Below, one piece after another: positions 50,934-60,881 of a stretch of 64,000 nt of DNA. The stretch is taken from contig OMZI01000006.1 in the NCBI GenBank assembly GCA_900315485.1, positions 1 to 64,000 of the forward strand, in the 5' to 3' direction. The translations under genes and the position numbers were made by a program. The stretch's first letter is position 1. Each line of letters begins with the position of its first letter. Source of the stretch: an uncultured Eubacteriales bacterium (GTDB lineage: Bacteria; Bacillota; Clostridia; Peptostreptococcales; Anaerovoracaceae). The notes below the pieces were generated by a model, which worked only from the letters and a program-made list of their open reading frames with translations, was not told the DNA's origin and made no database searches.

Positions 50934-51641
50934 ATGTATTATTACTATGATTACTCGTGGTTTGTACTGATCCCGGCTTTGATCTTTACATTCATAACAC
51001 AGGCAAGGATCAGCAGCGCATACAGGACATACTCACGTGTAGCCAACAGCCGCGGGATAACAGGCGGCGATGCAGCAAGAAGGATGATGGATGCAAACGG
51101 ACTCGGGAATGTCCAGATCAAAATAGTAAACGGCGGCAATTCCCTTGTTAACTTCTATGATCCGAAAACCAAGACCCTTAATCTTTCAAGGGAAGTTTAC
51201 AGCACACCGTCTATCGCATCGATGTGCATCGCATGCCATGAGGTAGGACACGCCATCCAGGATGCAACGCACTATGCTCCGCTCACTTTCAGGAACAACA
51301 TAGTGCCTCTGGTGAATCTGACACAGATGATGTCATGGCCTCTTATCTTCTTCGGTCTGGTCGTGTCGACCATGTCACCGTACGGCAGCATGATGTTCCT
51401 CATCGGTGTAGGATGCTTCCTTTTCGTAATTCTTTTCCACCTCGTTACACTGCCGGTGGAATTCAACGCATCCAACAGAGCTCTTGAGCAGATGAGAGTT
51501 CTTAACATGGTCAATGAAAACGACTATACAGGATCAAGAGAAGTTCTCAGAGCTGCTGCAATGACATACGTTGCTGCACTCGCAACGGCTGTTTCCAGCC
51601 TTCTCAGAATTCTTGTTCTCGCAGGAGGCAGAAGAGACTGA
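50934..51641 (+). CDS. membrane zinc metallopeptidase (YugP-like)
   Basis: A 235-residue integral membrane protein of the neutral zinc metallopeptidase family (Zn_peptidase_2). It has an N-terminal membrane helix, a cytosolic segment with VNGGNSLVNFYDPKTKTLNLS, the zinc site CIACHEVGHAIQDA, and two or three more helices (SWPLIFFGLVVSTMSP, MFLIGVGCFLFVILFHLV, and the C-terminus). Its substrate is unknown; the position between fmt and rsmB is common in Clostridia. GGGAGG sets ATG 50934. Confidence 0.85.
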   Translation: MYYYYDYSWFVLIPALIFTFITQARISSAYRTYSRVANSRGITGGDAARRMMDANGLGNVQIKIVNGGNSLVNFYDPKTKTLNLSREVYSTPSIASMCIACHEVGHAIQDATHYAPLTFRNNIVPLVNLTQMMSWPLIFFGLVVSTMSPYGSMMFLIGVGCFLFVILFHLVTLPVEFNASNRALEQMRVLNMVNENDYTGSREVLRAAAMTYVAALATAVSSLLRILVLAGGRRD

Positions 51642-51643
51642 TC

Positions 51644-52960
51644 GTGAGTCATTCAGCGGACTGGTTGACGGCGTTTGAGGCTCTTAAGAGCGTTTATTCA
51701 GACGGCGCATATTCGAATATGGCATTAAACGAAGCTATCCCTCGGCACAAAGGCTGCAGGGATAGCTTTGTTCGCAATCTTGTAAAAGGAACGATAAGAC
51801 AGACCATCACCCTCGATCATATCATCGGGATGCTTGCATCCAACGGGCTTAAGGGTATAAAGACACGGACCCTGATAATCCTTAGGATGGGGATCTTCGC
51901 GATCCGTGAGATGGATTCGGTCCCGGACCACGCCGCAGTCAATGAGGCGGTGGCTCTTGCGCGCAAAACGGCCCGCGGGACTGACAGGTTCATCAATGCG
52001 GTCCTGAGGTCGTATCTCCGCAGAAGAGCGGAGTTTGAGGCGGATGGGACGCCGGCATTTATTGATAATATCGGGGACCCGGTGAAGAAGCTTTCCGTAC
52101 AGTATTCCATGCCTGAGGACCTGGTGGACCTCATAACATCGCAGTACGGTGATGAGGCCGAGAGTATCCTGCGCGGACTGAACGAGCCGCCGGAAATCAT
52201 TCTGAGGGTCAACACACTCAAGACTTCAAGAGACAGGCTTATCTCTGATCTTTCTGAACAGGGCATAACCGCAGGACCCGCAGAAGGATGCGATGCTGCA
52301 GTAGCTGCGTCGGGAAGAGGCATCATCGGATCTGAACTGTACAGGAAGGGGCACTTCACTGTGCAGAGCCTGTCATCCATGCTTGCAGTAAGCGCTCTGG
52401 CACCTGAACCGGGCAGCAGAGTCCTGGACATGTGTGCGGCGCCGGGCGGCAAGTCTACAATGATGGCTGAGATGATGAGCAATGAGGGTTCGGTCACTGC
52501 CTGTGACATCCATGAGCACAGGCTGGAGCTTATCAGGGCATCTGCCGCAAGGACAGGAGCGGATATCATTGAGACAAGGCTAATGGACGGGACTCAGTAT
52601 GACGGCAGCCTTGAAGGGCTGTTTGACTATGTGCTTGCAGATGTTCCGTGTTCGGGGCTCGGTGTCATGAGCACCAAGCCTGAAATAAGGCTGAGGACGG
52701 ATGTCAGCACATATGCCGGCCTTACTGACACGCAGCTTGAGATACTTGAGAACGCATTCAGATATACACGGCCGGGAGGGCGCATCTGCTACTCGACGTG
52801 CACTCTGAACAAGGATGAGAACGAGGGCGTCATCAGACGCTTTATGGACGAAGGGAAACCGCGCGCAGACGGTTTTGCCCGTATTGTTGAAATGCGCACG
52901 ATTTTGCCCTATAATAACTTGATAGGTTTTTATTACTGTATAATAGAGAAGAGTTTCTGA
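51644..52960 (+). CDS. rsmB: 16S rRNA (cytosine-967-C5)-methyltransferase
   Basis: Methylates C967 of 16S rRNA with S-adenosylmethionine. The 438-residue protein has the NusB-like N-terminal RNA-binding domain (about 1-140, AVNEAVALARKTARGTDRFINAVLRS), the SAM-binding VLDMCAAPGGKS, and the two catalytic cysteine motifs DVPCSGLGVM and CYSTCTLNKDEN. The start is GTG 51644, two bases after the protease gene. In many relatives rlmN comes next; here stp does. Confidence 0.95.
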   Translation: MSHSADWLTAFEALKSVYSDGAYSNMALNEAIPRHKGCRDSFVRNLVKGTIRQTITLDHIIGMLASNGLKGIKTRTLIILRMGIFAIREMDSVPDHAAVNEAVALARKTARGTDRFINAVLRSYLRRRAEFEADGTPAFIDNIGDPVKKLSVQYSMPEDLVDLITSQYGDEAESILRGLNEPPEIILRVNTLKTSRDRLISDLSEQGITAGPAEGCDAAVAASGRGIIGSELYRKGHFTVQSLSSMLAVSALAPEPGSRVLDMCAAPGGKSTMMAEMMSNEGSVTACDIHEHRLELIRASAARTGADIIETRLMDGTQYDGSLEGLFDYVLADVPCSGLGVMSTKPEIRLRTDVSTYAGLTDTQLEILENAFRYTRPGGRICYSTCTLNKDENEGVIRRFMDEGKPRADGFARIVEMRTILPYNNLIGFYYCIIEKSF

Positions 52961-53020
52961 TTCTTCATCTGCAGTAGGAACACAATAATAAAACAAATAC
53001 AACAACGGAGAAGGGATCAT

Positions 53021-53755
53021 ATGAGAATTGGTTATATGACTGACGGCGGCCGGAGGAGACCTACCAACGAAGACGCTGTCAAGGTGATGGAGGACGTCAG
53101 CTTCTTCATGCTGGCTGACGGAGTCGGGGGCAACAGATCCGGCGAGATCGCAAGCCAGTCTGCTCTCGATGCACTTGAGAAATTCATCAGACATAATCCT
53201 CCTGAATGGCTTGACGGACGCGATGAGATCTTCAGATATCTCAGAGCCGCAGTCAGATACGTCAATCAGTTCATTATCAGGCTGTCGGAGTCCAAGCCGC
53301 AGTACAGCGGAATGGCTACAACGCTCACTTTTGTGTACATCAGAGACGGAGAGATGTACGTTGCGAACGTCGGCGACAGCAGAGTGTATCTGATTCATGA
53401 CGGACTCATACAGCAGATAACGGATGATCACACCTATGTGAATGATCTTGTAAAGATGGGGGCTATTTCGAGAGAGGAAGCTCATCACCACGCCAGGAAG
53501 AACGTTATCACCAGAGCGATAGGGGCTAATGCCAACAACGAGCCTGACTGCTTCAGCGTGCCGGTCAACAGCGGAGACAGAGTTCTGCTCTGCAGCGACG
53601 GGTTATATGATGAGGTCGACGACGAGACCATCCTGCACACTGTAGGAAGATTCGACGACATGATGATATGTGCGGAGGATCTGGTCTCACTGGCTAATGA
53701 CAATGGCGGTAACGATAATATCTCTGTTATATGCATTAATTTAGCGGAGGATTGA
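53021..53755 (+). CDS. stp: PP2C-family serine/threonine phosphatase
   Basis: The phosphatase partner of the PASTA kinase. The 244-residue protein has the metal-binding residues in RRPTNEDAVK, MLADGVGGNRSGEIAS, ATTLTFVYI, VANVGDSRVYLI, LLCSDGLYDEV and GGNDNISVICI. AGAAGGGA precedes ATG 53021, and the kinase gene follows four bases after its stop. Together they set reversible phosphorylation of wall and division proteins. Confidence 0.95.
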   Translation: MRIGYMTDGGRRRPTNEDAVKVMEDVSFFMLADGVGGNRSGEIASQSALDALEKFIRHNPPEWLDGRDEIFRYLRAAVRYVNQFIIRLSESKPQYSGMATTLTFVYIRDGEMYVANVGDSRVYLIHDGLIQQITDDHTYVNDLVKMGAISREEAHHHARKNVITRAIGANANNEPDCFSVPVNSGDRVLLCSDGLYDEVDDETILHTVGRFDDMMICAEDLVSLANDNGGNDNISVICINLAED

Positions 53756-53759
53756 TCAA

Positions 53760-55484
53760 ATGAGCAGCAGATTACTTTCAGGCCGATACGAGCTGCTTGA
53801 GAAGATCGGTGACGGTGGTATGGCTGTCGTTTACAAGGGTAAAGACAGACTGCTAAACAGATTCATCGCGATCAAGATACTCAGACCGGAATTTACCAAG
53901 GACGCTACTTTCGTCGAGAATTTCAAGAGGGAATCCCAGGCGGCAGCGGGCCTTACACATCCTAATATAGTCGGTGTCTATGACGTAGGCAGAGAGGGCA
54001 ACATAAACTACATAGTTATGGAGCTCATCGAAGGACGCACTCTCAACGATATCATCGAAGATGAGGCTCCGATGGATTACAGGAAGGTGATCGACATCAG
54101 CAAACAGGTAGCATCTGCGCTGAAGGTCGCTCACAAGAACAAGATAATCCACAGAGACGTCAAGCCGCACAACATAATGATCACCAACGACGGCATCGTC
54201 AAGCTGGCTGACTTCGGTATCGCAAGAGCTGTCAACGACGCAACTCTTTCGACCGGCAGCAAGATCGTCGGATCCGTCCACTACTTCTCGCCTGAGCAGG
54301 CAAGAGGAAATTATGTTGATGAGAGATCAGACATCTATTCACTCGGTATCGTTATGTATGAGATGCTGACAGGCAAAGTGCCGTTCGACGGAGAGAATCC
54401 TGTCACAGTAGCTCTCAAGCACATCAACGAGGAGATCACTCCTCCTAGCGAGCTTGTAGCGGGGATCCCGCCTGCACTCGAGAGATGTGTAATGAAGGCT
54501 ACCAGCAAGTATCAGACAAACAGATACTCAAGTGCCGAAGAGATGATCGAGGAACTCGACAATATCTCTTTCGTTACTGACGTGGCCGGAACATCGGTCT
54601 TCGCATCTACGGATGTCATCGAGAAGAACAGAAAGAGAAAGGCTGCTGAAGAGGCTGAAGAAGAAGCCGCTGCCAGCAGGAAGAAAAAGAAAAAGAAAAA
54701 AGGCAAGAGAAACGCGATCATTGCAGCTGTGATCATTCTTCTGCTCGCTGCAGGCGGATGGTTCACAGCATGGAAGATGGGCGTATTCTCATCCACCAAG
54801 CCTGCACCTGATCTCAGAGGTCTGTCGATCGAGGAAGCAACTGCGAAGGCCGCTGAAGAAGGCTTCAGCATCAAGCAGGGCAAGGATATTTACTCCAACG
54901 ACTATCCTGAAGGCAAGGTCTGCACACAGGACCCTGAACCTGGTCAGGAAACACCTAAGGAAGGAACCATTACGGTACATATTTCCAAGGGAAGCAAGGA
55001 AGGCGTCGTTCCTAATGTAGTAGGAATGAAGCAGGAGGATGTCGAAGAGTACCTCAAGGAGTACGGATATCTGCTCGGCAATGTCAAGATGGTAACGGAC
55101 CCTGCAGAAGAAGGAACTGTACTCGCTCAGGATCCTGAAAGAGGAACACCGCTTGACAAGGAAAGCAAGATAAACATCGAGGTTTCCGACGGTAAGGGCA
55201 CAGAGAAGGGAACTGTCCCTTCAGTCACAGGTCTCTCCCTTGAGGACGCCAAGAAACGCATCAAGGAAGAAGGCTTCAGAGTCGGAAGAGTTGATTACGA
55301 CTGGGATAACTCCATAGATAAGGGATACGTTATCTATCAGCAGTATCAGGCTAATTCACTCCTTGACAAGGGAACCAGCATTGACATCCAGGTCAGCTCC
55401 GGACCTGAACCGGTACCGGTAACGCCGGAAGAGACGGATACAGGTGAGCAGACCGAAGAACAGACGGAGACTCCTGAAGGTTAA
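53760..55484 (+). CDS. prkC: PASTA-domain serine/threonine kinase
   Basis: A membrane kinase that senses wall fragments. The 574-residue protein has a kinase domain (about 8-270) with GDGGMAVVYKG, Lys in AIKIL, HRDVKPHNIM, and DFGIARA, then a highly basic Lys/Arg tract (about 300-320), one membrane helix (AIIAAVIILLLAAGGWFTAW), and three PASTA repeats (about 345-560; each starts PxLRGLS, PNVVGMK or PSVTGLS). The Pro/Glu/Thr tail ends the protein. Co-transcribed with stp and rsgA. Confidence 0.95.
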   Translation: MSSRLLSGRYELLEKIGDGGMAVVYKGKDRLLNRFIAIKILRPEFTKDATFVENFKRESQAAAGLTHPNIVGVYDVGREGNINYIVMELIEGRTLNDIIEDEAPMDYRKVIDISKQVASALKVAHKNKIIHRDVKPHNIMITNDGIVKLADFGIARAVNDATLSTGSKIVGSVHYFSPEQARGNYVDERSDIYSLGIVMYEMLTGKVPFDGENPVTVALKHINEEITPPSELVAGIPPALERCVMKATSKYQTNRYSSAEEMIEELDNISFVTDVAGTSVFASTDVIEKNRKRKAAEEAEEEAAASRKKKKKKKGKRNAIIAAVIILLLAAGGWFTAWKMGVFSSTKPAPDLRGLSIEEATAKAAEEGFSIKQGKDIYSNDYPEGKVCTQDPEPGQETPKEGTITVHISKGSKEGVVPNVVGMKQEDVEEYLKEYGYLLGNVKMVTDPAEEGTVLAQDPERGTPLDKESKINIEVSDGKGTEKGTVPSVTGLSLEDAKKRIKEEGFRVGRVDYDWDNSIDKGYVIYQQYQANSLLDKGTSIDIQVSSGPEPVPVTPEETDTGEQTEEQTETPEG

Positions 55485-55499
55485 CGGAACAGGAACTGT

Positions 55500-56441
55500 A
55501 TGATCGGAAGAGTCATCAAGGGAATCGGAGGTTTCTACTTTGTCCATGACGGTGAGAAGGCCGTCATGGGCAAAGCCAGAGGCAACCTCAAGAGAAATAA
55601 AGAACTCATTTACGTCGGTGATATCGTAGACTTTGAGATCGATGAGCACGACTGCGACAATGAGTGCGTAATCAACCGGGTCGTAGAGAGACGCAATTTC
55701 ATGACAAGACCACCCGTATCGAACCTCGATATGCTGGTGGTCGTGTTTTCAGTTAAAGAACCTGATGTGAATTATCCTGTCATTGACAAACTGCTTGCAG
55801 GATGCGAACTCAAGGGCATCACCCCGGCTGTCTGCATAACCAAGAAGGACCTTGTCAGTGATGAGGAGCTTGAGGCTGCCATGGAGATATACAGAGATAT
55901 ATATCCGGTGGCTGCGGTAGACGGCAGTACAGGTGAAGGTCTGGAGGAACTGAGAGAGATCATCAGGGGCAGGAACGTCGCTCTTGCAGGACCTTCGGGC
56001 GTAGGAAAATCGACGCTTACCAATCTGCTGCACGGCGATGTGCCTGAGGCTGATTCAGAGACCGTTGAGGCGCAGGGCCGTACAGGCAGTTTTGCATCAA
56101 TACGCACCAGGGTCGAGACAGGCGGCATCAGCGACAAGACAGGAAGGGGACGCCACACCACGAGGCACGTGGAGATCTTCGACCTGGGAGACGGCACATA
56201 CCTCTATGACACGCCGGGCTTCACTTCTATCGACATGCCTGAGACCGAGGTTACTACCGTAAGGGAGCTTTTCCCTGAAATGAGAGAACCGGGGCAGCTC
56301 TGCAGATACAGGGACTGCCTTCACATAAACGAACCTGACTGTGAAGTCAAGGAAGCTCTCGAAAGAGGCGGGATTCACAGATCAAGATACAATTCATATC
56401 TAATGATGATCGAGGAGGTCAGAAAATGGAAAAAGCTTTGA
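55500..56441 (+). CDS. rsgA: ribosome small-subunit maturation GTPase
   Basis: A circularly permuted GTPase that checks late 30S assembly. The 313-residue protein has an OB domain (about 1-65), the G4 motif in CITKKDL, G1 in GPSGVGKSTLTNLL, G3 in YDTPGFTSID, and a zinc-binding C-terminal motif CRYRDCLHINEPDC. It is 15 bases after prkC and overlaps rpe by 16 bases. Confidence 0.95.
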   Translation: MIGRVIKGIGGFYFVHDGEKAVMGKARGNLKRNKELIYVGDIVDFEIDEHDCDNECVINRVVERRNFMTRPPVSNLDMLVVVFSVKEPDVNYPVIDKLLAGCELKGITPAVCITKKDLVSDEELEAAMEIYRDIYPVAAVDGSTGEGLEELREIIRGRNVALAGPSGVGKSTLTNLLHGDVPEADSETVEAQGRTGSFASIRTRVETGGISDKTGRGRHTTRHVEIFDLGDGTYLYDTPGFTSIDMPETEVTTVRELFPEMREPGQLCRYRDCLHINEPDCEVKEALERGGIHRSRYNSYLMMIEEVRKWKKL

Positions 56442-57076
56442 TATCCCCGTCCATACTTGCAGCTGACTTTGCAAGACTCGGCGCTGATGTCGCTGACGTG
56501 CAGAGCTGCGGTATCGATTACCTTCATATCGATGTTATGGACGGTGCTTTCGTTCCGAACATAAGCTTCGGACCGGATGTCATGAAAAGCCTGAACGGAA
56601 CAGCTGCAGTTCCTTATGATGTGCATCTGATGATCGAGGATCCGGACAGATACATCGAGAAATTTGTCACGGACAACACAGAGTTCATCACTGTACACTA
56701 TGAGGCATGCAGTGATCTTGCTGCTACGCTTGAGCACATTCACAGCCTGGGCGTAAAGGCTGGCGTTTCGATCAAGCCGGGAACAGAGCCGGAGGTACTT
56801 GATGACTATCTCAGGGATATCGACCTGATCCTTGTAATGTCTGTTGAGCCGGGATTTGGCGGACAGAAGTTCATGGACAGCTCTCTGCCTAAGATCAGCT
56901 ACTACAGCAGGAAGAAAGCCGAGAATGGATATTCTTATCTGATTGAGGTCGACGGCGGCATCGGACCTGCCAATGCTCATCTTGTAAGAGATGCAGGTGT
57001 AGAAGTCATCGTTGCAGGCTCTGCAGTATTCAAGGCAGCTGACAGAAAAGAGGCTGTTGCGGCTATCAAGGGCTAA
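56426..57076 (+). CDS. rpe: ribulose-phosphate 3-epimerase
   Basis: Interconverts ribulose 5-phosphate and xylulose 5-phosphate. The 216-residue TIM barrel has SPSILAADFARLG, HIDVMDGAFVPNISFG with the metal-binding His and Asp, YDVHLMIEDP, MSVEPGFGGQKF and EVDGGI. It overlaps rsgA and ends the operon; the thiamine pyrophosphokinase gene common next in relatives is absent. A terminator follows at 57107. Confidence 0.95.
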   Translation: MEKALISPSILAADFARLGADVADVQSCGIDYLHIDVMDGAFVPNISFGPDVMKSLNGTAAVPYDVHLMIEDPDRYIEKFVTDNTEFITVHYEACSDLAATLEHIHSLGVKAGVSIKPGTEPEVLDDYLRDIDLILVMSVEPGFGGQKFMDSSLPKISYYSRKKAENGYSYLIEVDGGIGPANAHLVRDAGVEVIVAGSAVFKAADRKEAVAAIKG

Positions 57077-57106
57077 CAGCAGGAGACCCGTATATAAGCT
57101 GATACT

Positions 57107-57135
57107 CAGCACCTCATGTCAGGTGCTGGGTTTTT
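57107..57135 (+). terminator. terminator of the stp-prkC-rsgA-rpe operon
   Basis: CAGCACCT (57107-57114) pairs with AGGTGCTG (57121-57128), followed by GGTTTTTAT. Confidence 0.8.
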
Positions 57136-57256
57136 ATATTCAGAATAAAAATGTTAATTTACAATATTCAAATGTTATCAAACACGAATGTGATAACGTA
57201 ATCCGTATGAACTGAAGCTCAGAAATGACGGTAGAATCACGGCAGGAGACACTGCT

Positions 57257-59701
57257 GTGATAAGAAGAAAGCTTTTCGCATATACAATGATGTTCGCAGC
57301 CGGCGTCTCTGCCGGCTTTTTTGTGTTCGAAAGGACCAGAATAGCCGGCGGGGCGCTTATCATGGTCAGCATCTGTGTGATGACATACACATGTTTTGAC
57401 CTGGAGGAAAATGAGCGAAGGAGACTGGCGGCATTCCTTGCCGCCGGTTTTGTCCTGTTCACATGCAGATATATCTCATACGGGTGCAGCCTTATATCAT
57501 CCTGTTACAGTGATGATGAGGAGATGACCTCTGTATGCGGCACAGCTGACTCTGTGACTATAAAGGATGAGGGCCTCAGGATAGTGCTCAGTGACACGGA
57601 CATTGCTGCATCAGGGGTCAGGGTGATAGTCAGCCTGTACAATGCGGGTGATACAGACATCCGGGAGATCCCGGGCAGGCGTATCACGGCGTACGGGAAG
57701 CTCAGAGAGCCGCCGGGTGCGGATAACCCCGGGTGTTTTGATTACCGCATATATCTGAGAAGCCGCGGCATCGGCTACGCATTCAGTGCGAAAAGCCTTG
57801 AGATATCTGATGACGGGCCGGTATCCGTGCGGACCCGCTACAAGAGGTGGCTCTTTGAAACAAGAGAGGACTTTCTGGACCGGTTCAGTGATCCGGAGGT
57901 AAGAGCCTTTATCAAGGGCGTTGTCTTCGGTGACAAGTCGGATATAAGCGAAGAGACTCTTGAGGATTTTACCGCTAACGGAACAGGCCACATCCTTGCG
58001 GTCAGCGGGCTCCATACGGGTTTTCTGTATTCGCTTTTAAGGTTCCTGCAGGGAAGGAGAAGAACGCTGCCGGCCGCGGCATTTGTGATCATGATACTGA
58101 TCATGTACGGCGATATGACATTGTGGAGCCCCTCGACAATGAGAGCTGTTACGGTGCTTACCGTAAGTCTTCTGTCGATGTATGCGAGGAGGCCTTTTGA
58201 CCTTCTCAGCGCAGTCAGCGCATCGGCTCTTCTTATTCTGGTCATCGAGCCTTACCAGCTTCTGAGCACGGGATTTCAGATGTCTTTCCTTGCTTTGCTC
58301 GGTATAGCGTTTCTTGCAGAGCCTCTCTCGCACTTCACGGGAGGGACTTATGCCGGCGACATGCTTGCTGCTGCAGTATCGGTCCAGGCAGGTATACTCC
58401 CGCTGACAGCGCTCGTCTTCCATCGCATCAACATTCTTTCGATATTCATAAACATTCCCGTGATCTTCATGGCGTCGGTCATCGTGCCCGGATGCATGAT
58501 GATCCTCTTCATAACGATGGCTGCAGGGACAGTACCCGGCTTTGCTGTCCTGATAATAGAAGGCCTGTCCGAGATCATTATGAGATTCAATTCTACAGTA
58601 TCTGCCGGAGGGTATTTTTCCGGCCTTATAACATCAGCCGGGATCCCTGTACTGGTGCTTGCGTATCTGTTTATGATGCTCACTGCTTCAGAGTGGACGA
58701 GGATAAAGCTGCTGAGGCGTGAATACCGCGGCCTTGTGAGAGCGTATCTGTGCATACTTGCATTCTCTGTCTGCCTGCTGCCGGCTGCGTATAACACATT
58801 TTCTGATGATGAGATCGTATTTGTGTCTGTCGGGCAGGGAGACTGCACTCACATCCGCGCAGGAGGCAAGGACATCCTGATAGACGGAGGCGGCGATACA
58901 GAGCGGAATATCGGTGAAGATGTTCTGATGCCTTATCTCCTTGCAAACGGCGCTGAGAGGGCAGAATTAGCCTGTGTCACGCATCTTCATACCGACCATG
59001 CCCTCGGCATCCTCCAGCTGTCTCAGGAATATCCCGTCGGCGCCATATGCATACCGTCGGATTACCGGAAATCCCTCGAAAGCCGGCAGAGAAGTACCGG
59101 GGATACGGAAGACATTTTGCCCGGGCTCATGAAAGAACAGGACAAGGTGCAGTTCATCGGACCCGGCTCACGCATACACATAACAGATGACGTCTACATA
59201 GATACCATATGGCCGGTCGAGGAGAGATCGGACGGAATAGATATCGATGATCCGAACGAGCACAATATGGTCTACATGATAAATTACCGGGGCATAAAGA
59301 TAATGGTAACAGGAGACCTGCTCGAGGAGGATGAGCTTAAAATGATCGAATACTACAGACATAAATCACTGACTTATGAAACAGGCGAAAAAGAACAAAC
59401 AGATGAAGAGGAGCAGGCAGCCGGAACGGACCATACTGGCATATCTATGCTGAAATGCGATGTTCTCAAGGTAGCACACCATGGCAGCAAGTCCAGCAGC
59501 AGTGAAGCATTTCTTGATGCAGTATCGCCATCGGTCGCGGTGATCCAGGTCGGAGCGAACAACTTCTACGGACACCCGCACCAGCAGACGATCGACCGGC
59601 TTGAGGCGCGCGGCATCCCCGTTTACCGCACAGATCTGAACGGAGCGGCAGGAATAGATATACGGGGCGGAAAGATACGGACCGTAGATACCATGCGGTG
59701 A
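57257..59701 (+). CDS. comEC: ComEC/Rec2 DNA uptake channel
   Basis: The membrane channel for single-stranded DNA in natural transformation. The 814-residue protein has an N-terminal DUF4131-like part (about 20-190), the Competence domain with many membrane helices (about 200-500; GVVFGDKSDISEE, GTGHILAVSGLHTGF), and a C-terminal metallo-beta-lactamase-like domain (about 520-800; SVGQGDCTHI, DGGGDTE, HLHTDHALGILQL, KVAHHGSKSS). The start is GTG 57257 after AGGAG. It is the only competence gene in this window; presence does not prove competence. Confidence 0.95.
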   Translation: MIRRKLFAYTMMFAAGVSAGFFVFERTRIAGGALIMVSICVMTYTCFDLEENERRRLAAFLAAGFVLFTCRYISYGCSLISSCYSDDEEMTSVCGTADSVTIKDEGLRIVLSDTDIAASGVRVIVSLYNAGDTDIREIPGRRITAYGKLREPPGADNPGCFDYRIYLRSRGIGYAFSAKSLEISDDGPVSVRTRYKRWLFETREDFLDRFSDPEVRAFIKGVVFGDKSDISEETLEDFTANGTGHILAVSGLHTGFLYSLLRFLQGRRRTLPAAAFVIMILIMYGDMTLWSPSTMRAVTVLTVSLLSMYARRPFDLLSAVSASALLILVIEPYQLLSTGFQMSFLALLGIAFLAEPLSHFTGGTYAGDMLAAAVSVQAGILPLTALVFHRINILSIFINIPVIFMASVIVPGCMMILFITMAAGTVPGFAVLIIEGLSEIIMRFNSTVSAGGYFSGLITSAGIPVLVLAYLFMMLTASEWTRIKLLRREYRGLVRAYLCILAFSVCLLPAAYNTFSDDEIVFVSVGQGDCTHIRAGGKDILIDGGGDTERNIGEDVLMPYLLANGAERAELACVTHLHTDHALGILQLSQEYPVGAICIPSDYRKSLESRQRSTGDTEDILPGLMKEQDKVQFIGPGSRIHITDDVYIDTIWPVEERSDGIDIDDPNEHNMVYMINYRGIKIMVTGDLLEEDELKMIEYYRHKSLTYETGEKEQTDEEEQAAGTDHTGISMLKCDVLKVAHHGSKSSSSEAFLDAVSPSVAVIQVGANNFYGHPHQQTIDRLEARGIPVYRTDLNGAAGIDIRGGKIRTVDTMR

Positions 59702-59719
59702 ATGTGTTAGAATTGTCCC

Positions 59720-60751
59720 ATGGCATATAAGGATTTTGTAAACGACTGGCGCAAGGGAATAACACGCGATGTCCTGTTCTTCTACGGGGCTGAGGATTAT
59801 CTGATGGACTGGGCTGTGAAGGAGATCGTAAACAAGTATGTTGACGAGGACTCACGCGGTCTTGATGTGAAGCGCATGGACGGGACGGCTGTCAGCGCAT
59901 ATGAGATCATGGGAGAGGCAAGAGCTTTCTCGATGTTCTCTGAGCGGAGGGTGATCATAGTGAAAGACTACCTGCCGCTGTACAGAAAGTCCGGTGATCC
60001 GGGAGCTGATGAGCTGCTGAAGTTCGCATCAGAGAAGCAGGATACTGCAGTTGTCATATTCCTGCTTGAGAGCAGGTATGCGGGCGACCTGACGGCTTTC
60101 GCCAAGAAGATGATAAAAGCGGCAGGAGCGTATGACTTTGCGCGTCTTGAGAAGGCAGACCTCAAGTCATTCATAAATAAGAGGGTGCACGCGGGCGGCA
60201 AGATGCTTGCGAGAAGGGAGCTTGAGTTCCTGATAGACATCTCCGGCTATTACAACAGGGAGAGCACCTACACTCTGACTCAGATGGATGCAGATGTGGG
60301 CAAGATCGTAAAGGCGGCGCCGGGCGATCAGATCACAGCAGAAGATATAGAAGAGCTTCTTACAGGCGACAGCGACAAGTTCACATTCAACCTTGTGGAT
60401 GCTGTGGTCAGCGGAAACAGGGCAAAAGCTCTTGCTATCACAGAGACGATCATCAATGAAGAGGATGGCGCCATTCCGGTCATAGCTCTTCTGACAAAGC
60501 AGTTTGAGATAATGTATGATGCGCTTGAACTGTCGCAGCATGGGATGAGCATATGGCAGATGGCCAAGGCCACAGGTGTAAATGAGTTCAGGTTCAAAAG
60601 AGCGTGGCAGGCAGCCGGTGCATACAGCCTGAGCCGCATCAGAAAACTCCTGACTGAGCTGTATAACATAGACAGAGATATAAAGAGGGGAGATATCGAC
60701 AAGGATACAGCGCTGGAACTGTTTGTTATGTCAGCAGCACCGGGAAGATAG
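59720..60751 (+). CDS. holA: DNA polymerase III subunit delta
   Basis: The clamp-loader subunit that opens the sliding clamp. The 343-residue protein has the family's N-terminal FFYGAEDYLMDWAVKEI, MDGTAVSAYEIMGEARAFSMFSERRVIIVKDY, and a C-terminal helical region with LLTELYNIDRDIKRGDIDKDTALELF. It lies 19 bases after comEC, a common arrangement. A bidirectional terminator follows. Confidence 0.95.
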   Translation: MAYKDFVNDWRKGITRDVLFFYGAEDYLMDWAVKEIVNKYVDEDSRGLDVKRMDGTAVSAYEIMGEARAFSMFSERRVIIVKDYLPLYRKSGDPGADELLKFASEKQDTAVVIFLLESRYAGDLTAFAKKMIKAAGAYDFARLEKADLKSFINKRVHAGGKMLARRELEFLIDISGYYNRESTYTLTQMDADVGKIVKAAPGDQITAEDIEELLTGDSDKFTFNLVDAVVSGNRAKALAITETIINEEDGAIPVIALLTKQFEIMYDALELSQHGMSIWQMAKATGVNEFRFKRAWQAAGAYSLSRIRKLLTELYNIDRDIKRGDIDKDTALELFVMSAAPGR

Positions 60752-60780
60752 CAGCGCGTTAATAGCTGTCATATAAGTAA

Positions 60781-60806
60781 AAGAGCAGGCTTTGATGCCT
60801 GCTCTT
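60781..60806. terminator. bidirectional terminator between holA and recN
   Basis: AAGAGCAGGC (60781-60790) pairs perfectly with GCCTGCTCTT (60797-60806) around a six-base loop; it serves both convergent genes. Confidence 0.85.
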
Positions 60807-60881
60807 GCTGTTTACATATAATGCAGCGATGTCAACTACATGGTTTCAGATCCGTGTGTTCCGGATGAGTGAATATTCGGT

